DNA of 64,000 nucleotides, taken from positions 27,693,405 through 27,757,404 of the forward strand of contig CM042975.1 of the NCBI GenBank assembly GCA_023678885.1, read 5' to 3'. Below the pieces are notes generated by a model. That model saw nothing but the letters and a program-made list of their open reading frames with translations. It was not told where the DNA came from and did not search any database. This DNA is from Pogostemon cablin. Lineage: Eukaryota > Streptophyta > Magnoliopsida > Lamiales > Lamiaceae. This document shows positions 12,402-22,654 of the stretch, one piece after another (positions within the stretch are counted from its first letter, which is position 1; each line of letters starts with the position of its first letter). Made by a program: the position numbers and the translations under genes.

Positions 12402-12488
12402 CTACAAATTCATTTAATTCAAAGAAATAAGCTGAAGTAATTAAAGGATTAAGTTCGAAGAAGCAACTCTTAGATTACGAGAAAATAC

Positions 12489-12547
12489 CAGGCAGCTGGG
12501 AGGACTGAAACGCTAACTATCGCGATTCCAATGGCGTAGAACGTGTA
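12489..12547 (-). pseudogene. Captured exon of V-ATPase subunit c'' (first piece)
   Basis: This 59-nt exon between ATTGCAG and a GTATTTTC donor encodes YTFYAIGIAIVSVSVLPAAW, matching the first transmembrane helix of plant VHA-c'' (YTFSAIGIAISIGVSVLGAAW). It ends two bases into the Trp codon and the next piece (12401 downward) resumes in the right phase. The order and the intron of 87 nt show capture of genomic DNA rather than of a spliced message. The upstream exon encoding the N-terminus is not seen. Confidence 0.8.
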
Positions 12548-13859
12548 CTGCAATGCCTGAAGTAAATCTTGTGAATGGGTTTATTCGGGTAATTGTTCGA
12601 CTAATTACTGCACGGCAAGAATTAAGGAAACTTAGCATAAAAGGAGGGACATATGCATGGTTAATTTCTTGAAAACAATTACCCACAGAAACCAACAAAA
12701 TCAAACAAAATCCAATTTCCTCAAAAATATATATACCTACCTATCTTCACTGAAGCAAAATTAACGATTATTGAGAAATTGAAAGACAAATCCAGATGAG
12801 CATACCACTAAAGCCATAAGTTGATGCGGAAAGCAAGATGCAGGTGGAACAGGCGAAGACAAGAGGCAAAAGGAAGCAGAGAAGGTGAGCCCAGATGAAG
12901 GCGAGGGAGGGAACGTGATGTTCGTAGCTCAAGCGAAAACCTATACACTGAAGAAGAAAATTGCATATTGTGTATATGTTAGACACGTTTCAGAGAAGTG
13001 ATCATGAGGGTGACGCGTGTGACTTGATGCACTACCCCTAAAGTATCATATCATTAGAAAATGCAAACAATATGATTACTGTTCAAATTCACAACGCCTC
13101 ATAAAATCTTTACTGAAGAATAAGAACTAATTTAATTAAGACAACCTTACCACAGACTGGAGAACACAATATACAAAGAAACGACAAAAAAATTTTCAAG
13201 AACAATCCATAAAACTTAAGCTTAAGCCTTAGGCACCCTAAAGAGGAAAACAAAGAGCTGCAGATTTTGAAGAGGGAAATAATCAAACTATAACAAATAA
13301 CAAAATCATTGAGTAGACAGTGAACTTTAATAGATGAGGAAAGTCCAAGGGTTATATTCAAGGACAGTAATTTAAAGATAATAATATTAAACAGCCAATT
13401 TTCAGGCTATGACGGCATCAAGAAAGCCCAACAGAAACAAGATAATCCGTCGACTCAAGTAAAACCACAATATGCTATAGGAGGAAATGTCAGATGCAAA
13501 AATAGAACATAAGGAAGACGGGAAAAGGAACTGGAAAAGGGGAATTAAATTTCAGATTTGAGAGTGTCTGTTGAAACTGAATGCTTATAACTTAGTAATT
13601 GAATCCCAAAGTCGAAACCTAAAGTGGAGCGCACACAAACGGAGAGCTTTCCTTTACCTTTACTGTGCAGCGAAGGGATTAGTACAGTAGCGGCGAGCAG
13701 AATGAAATCAGACGAAAAAAACCCAAATGAGGCCCAAATGTGAAAATAGAAGTTGGAAAGAGGTAGAACAAAGGGAATGGACAGATGGAGGTGGAGGAAA
13801 GCAGAGAGATTGAACAAGCGTCGGCTCTCTCTAATCTGTGAAGAGCCACGTTAACGGCG
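12548..13859. other. Helitron B 5' half, leader-like, no identified gene
   Basis: The minus strand has pyrimidine-rich, moderately GC-rich blocks (about 12800-12960 and 13620-13850) with overlapping hydrophobic ORFs rich in Leu, Ser and Phe. These look like 5' leaders or first exons rather than domains. The word ACGCGTCA (minus strand, near 13015) recurs in the leader of segment A near 17095. No family is recognised. Confidence 0.35.
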
Positions 13860-13950
13860 AACAAAAATGGTGTTGACGCATGTATAAGGGGTACGACGGG
13901 CAACCGTACCTTAACTGGCCAAAATCTCACTGAATTCTCTTTATATACTA

Positions 13951-13983
13951 CTAGGTAAGGTGGCACCTCACTTTGTGAGGTGC
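13951..13983 (-). repeat. Helitron 3' terminus (hairpin + CTAG)
   Basis: 9-bp perfect stem with a 3-nt loop, followed 8 nt later by CTAG and T on the minus strand. CGGGTTA just upstream is shared in form with the terminus at 9399 (CGGGCTA). Confidence 0.75.
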
Positions 13984-14263
13984 TAACCCGTGAATTATGT
14001 ATGCAATGTGCATTGTCAACAAGGGAATCAAATAGCACAATAATATAGCTGATGCACCTGGAAATGATTCACGGATGTATCATGTAGTGCTTGTCGTCTA
14101 TATATCTTGTTGCACCAGTTGAGAGCTCAAGTGAGTGTAATGTTTTGGACCCATCATTTAGCCACAAGATCGATGTACTGTGATTGCACAAACAGATACA
14201 TATCAAAGTAGCAAAAAAAAAAGAGACAACCGCAAACTAAGGAGATTAACAACTTAGGTGATC

Positions 14264-14373
14264 ATACCAAACTGGGAAACTGTGGAGAAATTTTGAAAAT
14301 TCACAAAAAGGATGAGCAATACCAAACTGGGAAACTATGGAGAAATTTTGAAAATTCACAAAAAGGATGAGCA
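14264..14373. repeat. 55-bp tandem duplication
   Basis: Two nearly identical units (14264-14318, 14319-14373) starting ATACCAAACTGGGAAACT, differing at one position in that stretch. Confidence 0.9.
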
Positions 14374-14442
14374 CCAAAAATAATTAGTGAATTATACGTA
14401 GACGTATTACATAGAAATAAATAAATGGTGCTCACATAGTGG

Positions 14443-14609
14443 GTTGCCTTTGGAAGCCACGCATTTGTTTCAACATTTCCTTTGCCAAAAATTAAGCTCA
14501 TAAGCCAGAGGAAAGTAACAATATTATATGCCGCCATTAGAAACAAAATCATGTCAATTCCAAAAATCCACATCTCTAAGCAAACTACAGCAAGGTCAAT
14601 AAAAAATTG
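14443..14609 (-). pseudogene. Hydrophobic exon-like fragment, possibly MATE transporter
   Basis: On the minus strand an open piece ends at CACTAT followed by the donor GTGAGC. It contains FFIDLAVVCLEMWIFGIDMI, which resembles the CLE-x-W-x-F segment of plant MATE/DTX antiporters. The downstream half (NVETNAWLPKATHYV) does not look like MATE, so the match covers only about 25 residues. It could be a different membrane protein or a chance hydrophobic ORF. Confidence 0.3.
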
Positions 14610-14649
14610 TACTAATTTTTGGAGTCCACAGAATTCCCGAATAAACAAG

Positions 14650-15292
14650 TGAAGCTAGCCCATTCAATAATTAGGAAAAGGTACAAAACACAATTATATT
14701 GTTCTACGCCTAGAATATTTAAACTTTCCCCCTCCATTCTTTCGAAAGGTAATGTTACTATCCATAGTAAAAATTGAGTATTTCTTCATAACACCAAAAA
14801 CGCCCATGTGCATTTTTTTTGGGTCCTAAGCAAAGCTCATGGATGAGATACTTCAATATCTTCTGTATTTAAAATGAATTATATAAATAAAATTCAGAAT
14901 TTAAGACAAGGTATTTTTTGTACTTTTACATGTAATTCAATTTGCAATTTAGAGAGATGGACCCATAAAGTTCACATGACTGCCACTTAATTGGATGGAG
15001 TTCAGAGTTGCTAAAGAAGAAAAAAACCTAAGCTTCACTAATGTATGATACCACCTTCTTCTTTTGGGTAAACCAATAGCTGGGTTTTGTAGACTTCACT
15101 ATAATTCTTATCCACAGTGATATATATTAAACAAATAGGCAAACTCTTATAAGCATCTTGCATGAATGTATAACTTAGTTATGACAAATAACCCCAACAC
15201 CTTAGAACTTGTAGCATATAATGTTCAATAGAAACACTCACACACACTCAAACCCCCAAAAAGATACAGAAAACACAAGAAGAAGTACTTAC
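14650..15292. other. Unassigned interior of Helitron A
   Basis: AT-rich sequence with short repeats such as CACACACTC. The intron that followed the PEX19 exon begins at 15292 and no further PEX19 exon was recognised. Confidence 0.4.
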
Positions 15293-15609
15293 AGTTGTGT
15301 AAGATTGGAAATATCAAAGTCTGAAGCAATTTCCTAGACAATATCATTTGGAGGCTGGCCACACTCTTGCATTTTCTGCATGAGCTCAACTATCTTATTG
15401 ATATTATCAGGCTCTGCCTCATAGACATTGTTTAGCTATTTTATAATGCTGTACTGGAGAGAGTACCGCGCATACTCCTCATCTGTAAGTTTAGCTTTAT
15501 TCTCTTTCAACAACGTTGGGTAGCAGTCGCCAATTTCTCTCATAGGTTCATGAAGAATTTCCTTGGATAAGAGCTGCTGCATCATGGTTTTTACCATTGA
15601 TTCCATGTC
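15293..15609 (-). pseudogene. PEX19: Captured exon of PEX19 (peroxin 19)
   Basis: This 317-nt exon lies between a good acceptor (CCTTGTAG) and a perfect donor (GTAAGT). It encodes [17 protein letters not shown], then [39 protein letters not shown] and FDISNLTQL, colinear with the C-terminal half of plant PEX19. PEX19 is the farnesylated cytosolic chaperone and receptor that delivers peroxisomal membrane proteins to PEX3. Two in-frame stops break it: a TAG after SIIK, where Glu is expected, and a TAG after NDIV, where Gln is expected. The rest of the gene, including the C-terminal farnesylation box, is missing. It is a dead fragment carried by the Helitron. Confidence 0.9.
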
Positions 15610-16516
15610 CTACAAGGACGAGGGCAGTGGTTATCACTTTGAATTGGAATAGTTAACAAAGAGAGAAATGTAACATGAAGTGCAATGCAGGGTTCCTAAA
15701 ACCCCCAAAAGCGCAAATAACAAATGGACATGATAAAAGGTCAAAAGAGAAAAGTAGAAATGACAAATGAAAAGCAAACGCACATATGCATACATAGTAG
15801 GATGCATGAGAGCAGGAGGTGAGACAATAGACAATGGATCTAAGCCACAAAAACATAGCAGGGACAAGCATCATAAAGGATGGTGAACAATGAATGTTAA
15901 AAGCAAAATAATTTCTGGAGCAAATAAGAGGTTATGAACAATACATTTCAGCTCCAAAAATCGAAAGGCTTCACAAACCTCAGTTTATATTAAGCTACCT
16001 TTAAGGTTTTGATCCAAACTATGAAATCATATTTTATTTTCTGATAACCATGAAAAACCTAAGAAGTTTTAGATGTAAACTATATTATTTTAGGTTAAGT
16101 ACTTGAAGAAGCAACCTGTGTGGCATCAATATTAAAATCTATCACCATGCTCTATTCCCTACTTCATTCACACTTAAAAAGAGATAGAACTCAAGGCAGA
16201 CATGTAGTCTTTGTCAATGAGCTATATTATTCCCCAAATCCTACAGGTAGGATCGTCGTCATCCATATTATGCAATGTGTCCGGATAATCAGATTACCAC
16301 CAAGAATTAAACTCCCTAATCATATATTCAACAATGTATAATGTATTTTAACCAATGGGATTTCAGCATAGATTTCATACTGTTGCTAGGATAATTTTAT
16401 TGACGAGTAAAAGGGAATTTACATATATAAATGAATTGGGGATAAACCCTAAATAAAATCATACATTCGAATTTTCGAGAAGGTTTACAAATTCGATTTA
16501 ACAGTGAGCAGATTAC
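15610..16516. other. Unassigned, intron-like
   Basis: Upstream (minus-strand sense) of the PEX19 exon. The first part is probably captured PEX19 intron. The ORFs here are short and family-free. Confidence 0.4.
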
Positions 16517-16581
16517 CTCTCAGCATCTGAAATACAGTAGCCGGAGCTCCCATTTCCGGCGACAACACCGCTCCAATTAAC
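16517..16581 (-). pseudogene. Short exon-like fragment, unidentified
   Basis: This 65-nt minus-strand piece has a strong acceptor (TTTTTTTTGCAG) and a GTAATC donor. Its open frame gives GAVLSPEMGAPATVFQML. Good splice signals but no recognised family. Confidence 0.35.
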
Positions 16582-17100
16582 CTGCAAAAAAAATTAACTG
16601 ATTTCGAGAGATGGTAAACGAATAAAGAAGATGTCCATGGAAGAATTCGAATTCCTAAAAGAAAATAAGTGAAGAAATCAAGGGATTGGAGTATCTGAAG
16701 AACCCTAGAGGTGTACCAGAAGAAAACCCTAGAAGAGAAACCAGAATAGCGGCGTGAATGCAGAAAAGTGGAGTGGAATAGTCGGCAGATGCCATGAAAT
16801 TTGTGCCTACGAAGGAAAGTGAGTTGGTTGGGGGGAAATTTAATCGACCTGAGACGGCGTACGAGGAGGAGGTGGAGGTGGCGGTGGCGGTGGCGAGAAA
16901 GTAATGAAGAACGGCCACCGGCTTCAGGGACGACGTCATATAGTAATGGAGAAATCTTAGCGTGTGCTTTCGTATTCTCATGGCGGTCAAGGGGGGAGAG
17001 AGGGGGATTTGAGGGAGGGTTGAGCGCGATGAAGAGTGAAGAGGGAGAGGGGACAGAGATGATGCCACGTAAAATAAGGATGTGAGTTAAAGTGACGCGT
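16582..17100 (-). other. 5' leader-like region at the start of Helitron A
   Basis: The minus strand is GC-richer than its surroundings, with CT-rich stretches, CTAGGGTTTTC words typical of plant 5' leaders, and a (CCACCG)n-type run near 16872-16895. Two overlapping ORFs here (207 and 137 codons) have low-complexity Ser/Leu/Pro composition and match no family I know. This may be a captured promoter and first exon. Confidence 0.35.
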
Positions 17101-17222
17101 GTAATCAAGAAACCGGAAACCGTACAGTTACCGAACGGTTTACGGCTAAATCTTTTTTATTATAATAATGAAATGATATGGTAAGAATAGATGTAGAGAT
17201 ATACTATATAGTATAGTATAGA

Positions 17223-17720
17223 TATACATATGTACAGTATGATGCAATTCTAAAAGTCGATGGACTATATTATTTTTAAATTTTGTGGAAAATTTTTCAA
17301 TCACATAAGAAGATCATTTAAAAAAAAAAAAAAATTCAATAAGGTTAGAGTTGATTAATTAATTAATTATGAAGATATGGAGGATGGCCAAAGCGCGTGT
17401 GGCCTACACACTCGATTAGGGCATATCCATCTCCCCCACTTGGCCACTTGCCCCTCTTAGCTTGGGGGCTATACCGATATCCCTTAGGATTTGGATATAG
17501 GGGATATTTTAAAATGGATCGTAAAATAGATGTGTGAAGCTATGGCATTAAATGTCTATAGTAATTGCATTCATTATGATATGACTTGACAATGTATTCA
17601 ATATCTGGATGACATTAAGCCATCCAATAAATAGGGCATGCCCCGAATATTCACCTTCCAAAGGTACAAGATTGCCTGGAGGGAACCAACGAGTCATTTT
17701 CCTCTATACTTAATCATTAT
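17223..17720. other. Spacer between Helitron A and the gypsy element
   Basis: No gene seen. It contains an (ATTA)n run near 17355. Confidence 0.5.
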
Positions 17721-17902
17721 GTTAGTGATAAGTCATATTTTAGCATAACTATTTGGTTGAAATTCATGTTTATTTGATTGACTTATATGCTAATTTGAGT
17801 GTTAAATTGATTTATCTTGTCTTTGGTTAATTGAAGCTTTAATGTTGTAAATTGATGTGGAAACGGGTTGTTATGTGAATTAAATTCATGCTGGCAGATA
17901 AG

Positions 17903-17927
17903 CTGACACTGACCCATTCAGTGTCAG
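17903..17927 (+). promoter_or_regulatory. Hairpin motif, LTR copy
   Basis: Perfect 10-bp stem CTGACACTGA/TCAGTGTCAG with a 5-nt loop. The motif recurs at 19961, 21613 and 26988 within the same element. Function unknown. Confidence 0.6.
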
Positions 17928-17983
17928 TGGGGCCTGCAAAAATTGAGCATAATTATGGAAAGTGCAGCTGGAATATTTTCATA

Positions 17984-18379
17984 GTAAAAAATTCCTGTGC
18001 ACCCGGGCGCATGGACCACATTTCATGCGCCTTTAGAAATTTGTATTAAATTGTATACCCTTTAGTATACAGATCTGTACCCTTTATTTTCTAAAGAAAA
18101 TTATTATGTGTATCTGGGCCCATGAACAACACTCCGTGCGCCTTTAGAATTTTGTGTTAAATTGTATACCCTTTTGTATAAAAATGTGTACCCTTTATTT
18201 TCTAAAGAAAAATAAATATTAATGAAAAGTGTATACTCTTTAGAACAAAATGGTGTACCTCTTATTAATTAAAGTGTATACCCTTTAGACCAAAGCAATG
18301 TACTCTTACCCATAATATTAAATTTCTAAAGGCGCACTGAATGTGTTCCCATGTGCCCGGGCGCACGCAAGCCTCACTC
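17984..18379. mobile_element. 9-bp-TSD MITE (GAGT family) in the 5' LTR
   Basis: 396 bp, flanked by the 9-bp repeat ATTTTCATA (17975-17983, 18380-18388). The 3' LTR has a single copy of that word and no insert. The inverted termini of about 50 bp share CCCGGGCGCA and GCGCCTTTAGAAATTT. No coding capacity. The TSD length points to Mutator-type mobilisation. Confidence 0.85.
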
Positions 18380-18760
18380 ATTTTCATATATTTTCTCACA
18401 CGAGTCCAGCGATTTAAATCACCCCAAAATCAGGTCCAAATCTTGTGGAAGAAGAGATATAAAGAATAAGAGATCTGGAGATATTTTTGGAAGAAATAAA
18501 TTAGGAAAGAGATCACGAAAAAAAGATTATTTTATTTTGGAGAGGTTGGAATGTGAGGAGCAGAACGTAAATTTGGGCAGAGTTGGCGTGAGGAAAAAAA
18601 GGTTGCGGTCTCCTTCTTGAAGGCTGAAGTAAAGATTTGAATAACAGTCCGACATTCCGATTTTATTATTCATTTTATTTCTTATTTTGTTATGAATATG
18701 CAGGGCTAATCCCCTTTTCTAGTTTATGATTCGTGAACCTCGAGTTGAATTTTAGTTAAA

Positions 18761-19090
18761 GGCTAATTATAGTGTGCACCCGGGTGCACCTAAAGATAGG
18801 GTGCACCCACATACAAATATACAAAAAAATATATACAATTAAGAGCAAAAACGTATACAATTTAATTGTTAGTTGAAAATTGAGTGTAAAAATATACAAT
18901 TATTAAAAAACATGTATACACTATTGAATAAAAAGTTATACACATATACATGTTATTTTTTTAATGAAAAATTTAGTGTGAAAAAAGTATACAATTATTA
19001 CAAAACACGTATACAAAATAGAATAAAATGTATACAAAATAGAATAACATATGGGTGCACCCTTGAACCGGGTGCACCCAATATACACTC
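18761..19090. mobile_element. 9-bp-TSD MITE, second family, in the 5' LTR
   Basis: 330 bp flanked by TTAGTTAAA (18752-18760, 19091-19099) and absent from the 3' LTR. The ends are GGCTAATTATAGTGTGCACC and, inverted, GAGTGTATATTGGGTGCACC. An inverted copy is at 62934-63271. Confidence 0.85.
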
Positions 19091-19831
19091 TTAGTTAAAT
19101 TATTAAGGATTTTTACATTGAATATGTTGTGCAAGTTTATTCTATTACATGATTTGATGTTCTTAATTGTTGTTTGATAATTATTTTAGGCTGATCAACT
19201 ATTTAATTGTTAAACTGTTGAATGTTATTCTATGAACTATGATCCGTAATTGTTGTAGGGATTGGATTAAGTAACAAATAGAGATTATTCCCTCTAGATG
19301 TAATAGGATATATGTTGTATGATACCTAGCCGGATTTCGGAGCCTAGTAATCCTATGTTTAGAGTTTTAATGCGTTTATAAGTTCGAATCCATAGGGTCA
19401 CTCATAAATAGTTCAACTTAGTGGTCGTACCCTAATTGATAAACTTAAGAACATTCGGGATGATTGATCGTACCGTCAATCTAGGGATTTGAGTTTGCAC
19501 ACTAAGCTAGGTGTTTAATTCCTATAGTTAATTAATTTAGTAAATGGGAGAGGATCGACATCCTAAACTAGGCTTTTCTCTCGTGGTTAATTTTATAATA
19601 AATTTTCATCTACTTTGTTAATTAAAAATTGAGTTAATTTATCATTCGTGTTATTTAGGATTTTCCACAAACAAAACCCACCTTATTTATTTTATATGTT
19701 ATCAACACTTAAATTTAATTAAAAATTCATAATACTCTCTTGGGTTCGATCCATACTTGCCATTATACTAAGTATTATTGTGAGTCGAAATATAATTATA
19801 TTTTGGTAATCCCGCGACATCTTATCAAATT

Positions 19832-19850
19832 TGGCGCTGTTTGCTCGGGG
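19832..19850 (+). promoter_or_regulatory. Primer binding site, tRNA-Asp type
   Basis: TGGCGCTGTTTGCTCGGGG starts 5 nt after the LTR. It is a diverged form of the tRNA-Asp-complementary PBS (TGGCGCCGTTGCCGG) found in Athila/Tat-like plant elements. Confidence 0.75.
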
Positions 19851-19960
19851 AGTAAAATTGAATTTTATTCATTTTTTGTGTTTTTGACATTTTTCTGCAT
19901 TGTTACAAGTTCTGGAATTTTTTTCGAATTTTTCTGAAATTTTCGAGTTTTCCAGTTACA

Positions 19961-19985
19961 CTGACACTAAACCCATCAGTGTCAG
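19961..19985 (+). promoter_or_regulatory. Hairpin motif, leader copy
   Basis: CTGACACT and TCAGTGTCAG arms around a short loop, between PBS and gag. Same motif as 17903. Confidence 0.55.
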
Positions 19986-20016
19986 TTGTCCCCTGTTTTC
20001 GAAAAAATTTCTGTGA

Positions 20017-21414
20017 ATGATTACTCGATCTTCTAGTAAAAAACAGCTTGAATACATACCAAAAATTAAGAGAACTGCCCGGAGGTTGAGAAAAAAGTCC
20101 CGGAAGAGGAAGGAAATAAGTTCGTCCACTGACGGAACTGCCGAAAGCCTTACCGAACTTGAACTTGTAGCTAATCTACTTCAACTTGGAGAGGAGAACT
20201 CTGAATTTTTTGATTTAGAGGAGGAAGATACTATAGGATTTGATTCTGAAGAGAAAAACATGGCTGGAAATGAGGAAAAAACTTTAAATGAATTGGCAAA
20301 TTCGGACGTAGTCCATCAGCCATTATACATTAACTTTCCTGCGATTAATGATAATACTGTATTTGAATTGAAGTCTGGACTTATTAAATTATTTCCTGCT
20401 TTTCATGGTCTTTCAGGTGAAAATCCTCACAAGTTTTTGAAGGAGTTCACTATAGTATGCACGAGCATGAAGCCAACAGGAGTGACGGATGAACAAATCA
20501 AGCTTAGGGCATTCCCCTTTGCGTTGAAAGACTTAGCAAAATATTGATTACATTATCTTACTCCTGGATCGATTGATACGTGGGCTGAAATGGAGAAACT
20601 TTTCCTCCAAATTTATTTTCCAGTCACTAGAGTTGCTGTGTTGCGCAAGGAGATATCTGGAGCTTGCCAAATGCAAGGGGAAAGCTTATATGAATATTGG
20701 GAGAGGTTTAAACGCCTCATATCAGCATGCCCCCAACACCAAATCAGTGAGTAATTGCTTTTGCAATACTTCTACGAAGGGTTGTCCATGATGGATCGAA
20801 ACAAGCTTGATGCCGCTAGTGGAGGAGCATTCATGATGAAAACTCCTACTGCTGCTAGAGACTTGATTGTTAGCATGGCTGCCAACACTCAACAATTTGG
20901 CAACCGTGATCCATCGACTAAACAAGAGAAAGATGTGTATAATTCTAGGATAGAAGAAACCTTGAGTAAACTAGCAATAGCTGTTGAGCTTCTTGCAATT
21001 GGAAACAAGGTAAGTACTCAATCTTGTCAACATAGTTTAACTCACAATCATCCTACTCATGATTTCAGGGCCACGTCTAATGATGAGCAAGAAAATGCCA
21101 CAGGACATCACCAATTTCAAGAGAGAAATGTGTCATATAGGCAACAAGCTTGGTCCCAAGAAAGTGAGAATTTGAAACATGATAAATCAAGCTCCGGAAG
21201 CTCAATTGAGGATCTTGTGAGAGCAATGGCTTCTCACAATGTGAAATTCCAAGAGATGACATACTCATCTATTGAGGACTTAAAGAAGACGTCACAATCA
21301 ACACAATCTTCACTCCAAAACTTGGAAAATCAAATGAGCATATTGACTACTGTTGTGGGGCAATTGCAAGCTCAAAATAAAGGAAATTTTCCTGTACACA
21401 CCGATTTTAATTAA
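20017..21414 (+). pseudogene. Broken gag of the gypsy element
   Basis: The reading starts at ATG 20017 (MITRSSSKK) with a basic N-terminus and an acidic stretch. It then enters a typical gypsy gag core: FPAFHGLSGENPHKFLKEF, then TWAEMEKLFLQIYFP, then MQGESLYEYWERFKRL and CPQHQIS. An in-frame TGA follows LAKY at 20545-20547, where Trp is usual. A TAA stands after QISE at 20752-20754. The frame continues through FYEGLSMMDRN and a coiled-coil-like C-terminal stretch (SSLQNLENQMSILTTVVGQL) to 21414. Gag would form the particle that packages element RNA. Broken, so not functional as read. Confidence 0.85.
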
Positions 21415-21419
21415 AGAAT

Positions 21420-22644
21420 GTGAGTTCCATCATCTTGTGTAGTGTAAAGCAATTAAGGGATGTTGAAGGATCCAAAAATGGTGAGGAAAATGGAGATAAT
21501 GCCGCTGGAGTTGAAGGGACAAAAATTGCTGGACCTGTTGCTGCTACAGATGAAAGAAACGCTCATATTAAGGCTGCTATTGTTGGAAATTCTGATCTGA
21601 AAAAACGCAGCACTGACACTGAACCCATCTGTGTCAGGCCTGCTAAAAAAATTCTGGTAATCGATTCTGCGTATGAACCTTTAAATCCTATTCTCTTACT
21701 TTTTCCATACAGGACTAAGAAGGTTAACGCCACCAAGAAGGAGAAGCGGATACTTGACGTATTTCAAAGGAAAAAAATTATAATACCTCTCATTGAGGCT
21801 ATTAAGCAATTTTCGAGATACGCTAAGTTCTTGAAGGAGTTGTGCACAAATAGGAAGAGGCTGACTGGGAATGAACAAATAGTGATGGAAGAGGAAGTCT
21901 CAGCTACTTTTCGACAAAAGTTGCCAAAAAATGCGAAGATCCCGACATGTTTGTTGTTCCTTGTAAGATTGGAGATTTCAAGGTTGAAAGAGCTATGATA
22001 GACCATGGCGCATCCATAAATGTGATGCCCCATTCAATTTTTGAGAAGTTAAACCTTAGAGAATTGAAAAAAAAATTGAAGTTGTCATTCAACTTGCTGA
22101 TAGAAATCATGCTTACCTCGACGGGGTTGTTGAAGATGTTCTCATACAGGTAGACAAGTTGATTTTTCCAACAGATTTTTATATATTGGATATGCATGAA
22201 CACCCATCAAATTCCACTCCTATCTTGTTAGGAAGGCCTTTCCTTAACACATCACGAACAAAAATTGATGTAAGTGAAGGCACTCTCACTATGGAATTTA
22301 ATGGGGAGATAATTCAATTCAAAATATATGAAAATGTGAAGTCTCCTAAGGGTGTTAATTCATTTTTTGCTTTGAGTGTTGTTGAGCCTTTGGTGCAGGA
22401 TTGTTTTGAATTAACTCGCAGGGATAACTTCGACACCATGATTGCAAATGGAAGCATGAAAGAGCATGAAATAAAATTGAGAAAAGAAAAGCTTGGTGAA
22501 GTGCCAAAGTTAGAGTTGAAAGTGTTCCCCGACCACTTGAAATCCTCGTTCTTGGGGCCGAACCATGAACTCAAGGAAAATCATAAGGGGTTTCGCACTG
22601 TTGAGGTCGATCGAATGAAGTTGAAAGAATTTCTTCATACTTGA
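21420..22644 (+). pseudogene. Protease region of the gypsy element, frameshifted
   Basis: Three overlapping frames make up one region. A linker (21420-21998) is followed by the protease core from about 21947 (VPCKIGDFKVERAMIDHGAS, then INVMPHSIFEKLNL). After a frame break near 22153, LIFPTDFYILDM, STPILLGRPFLNT and TKIDVSEGTLTMEF are readable up to 22644. The catalytic Asp is kept in DHG, where related elements usually have DLG. No reverse transcriptase follows. The region ends normally for this element type, so RT and integrase were lost before amplification rather than by a recent deletion. Confidence 0.8.
21613..21637 (+). promoter_or_regulatory. Hairpin motif, coding-region copy
   Basis: CTGACACTGA and TCTGTGTCAG arms (one mismatch) inside the gag-protease linker. 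Same motif as 17903. Confidence 0.5.
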
Positions 22645-22654
22645 AGATACATCT

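Larger units (their letters stand above)
9399..13950 (-). mobile_element. Helitron-like segment B with captured gene pieces
   Basis: On the minus strand the segment ends in a hairpin (CCTCAC, 3-nt loop, GTGAGG at 9411-9425), 8 nt and then CTAG at 9399-9402 followed by T. That is the canonical Helitron 3' terminus. At the other side it begins directly beyond the CTAG of segment A with a related leader (TATATAAAGAGAATTC, TTGGCCAGTT). No exact 5' TC end is visible at 13950, so A may instead be inserted close to the 5' end of B. It carries V-ATPase c'' and UBP12/13 exons, with no Rep/helicase. Confidence 0.6.
13951..17222 (-). mobile_element. Helitron-like segment A with captured gene pieces
   Basis: The minus-strand 3' end is a perfect 9-bp stem hairpin (GCACCTCAC/GTGAGGTGC at 13963-13983), 8 nt and then CTAG at 13951-13954 followed by T. 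A plausible 5' end is TCTATACTATACTATATAG beginning at 17222, preceded by A, leading into the AT-rich leader and AAGATTTAGCCG. It carries a PEX19 exon and a MATE-like piece and has no Rep/helicase, so it is non-autonomous. The 5' coordinate is the less certain one. Confidence 0.65.
17726..19827 (+). repeat. 5' LTR of the gypsy element
   Basis: Starts TGATAAG and ends CTTATCA. It is interrupted at 17984-18379 and 18761-19090 by MITEs absent from the 3' LTR, which shows the empty site for both. Confidence 0.9.

Noticed and set aside
13679..14038. 119-codon minus-strand ORF across the Helitron A end
   Set aside because: Spans the hairpin and CTAG terminus and so joins two different elements; no domain.
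16485..17108. 207-codon minus-strand ORF (and the 137-codon one overlapping it)
   Set aside because: Low-complexity Ser/Leu/Pro composition, leader-like sequence, two overlapping frames equally open. It crosses a good splice acceptor at 16582, so it is unlikely to be read as one exon.
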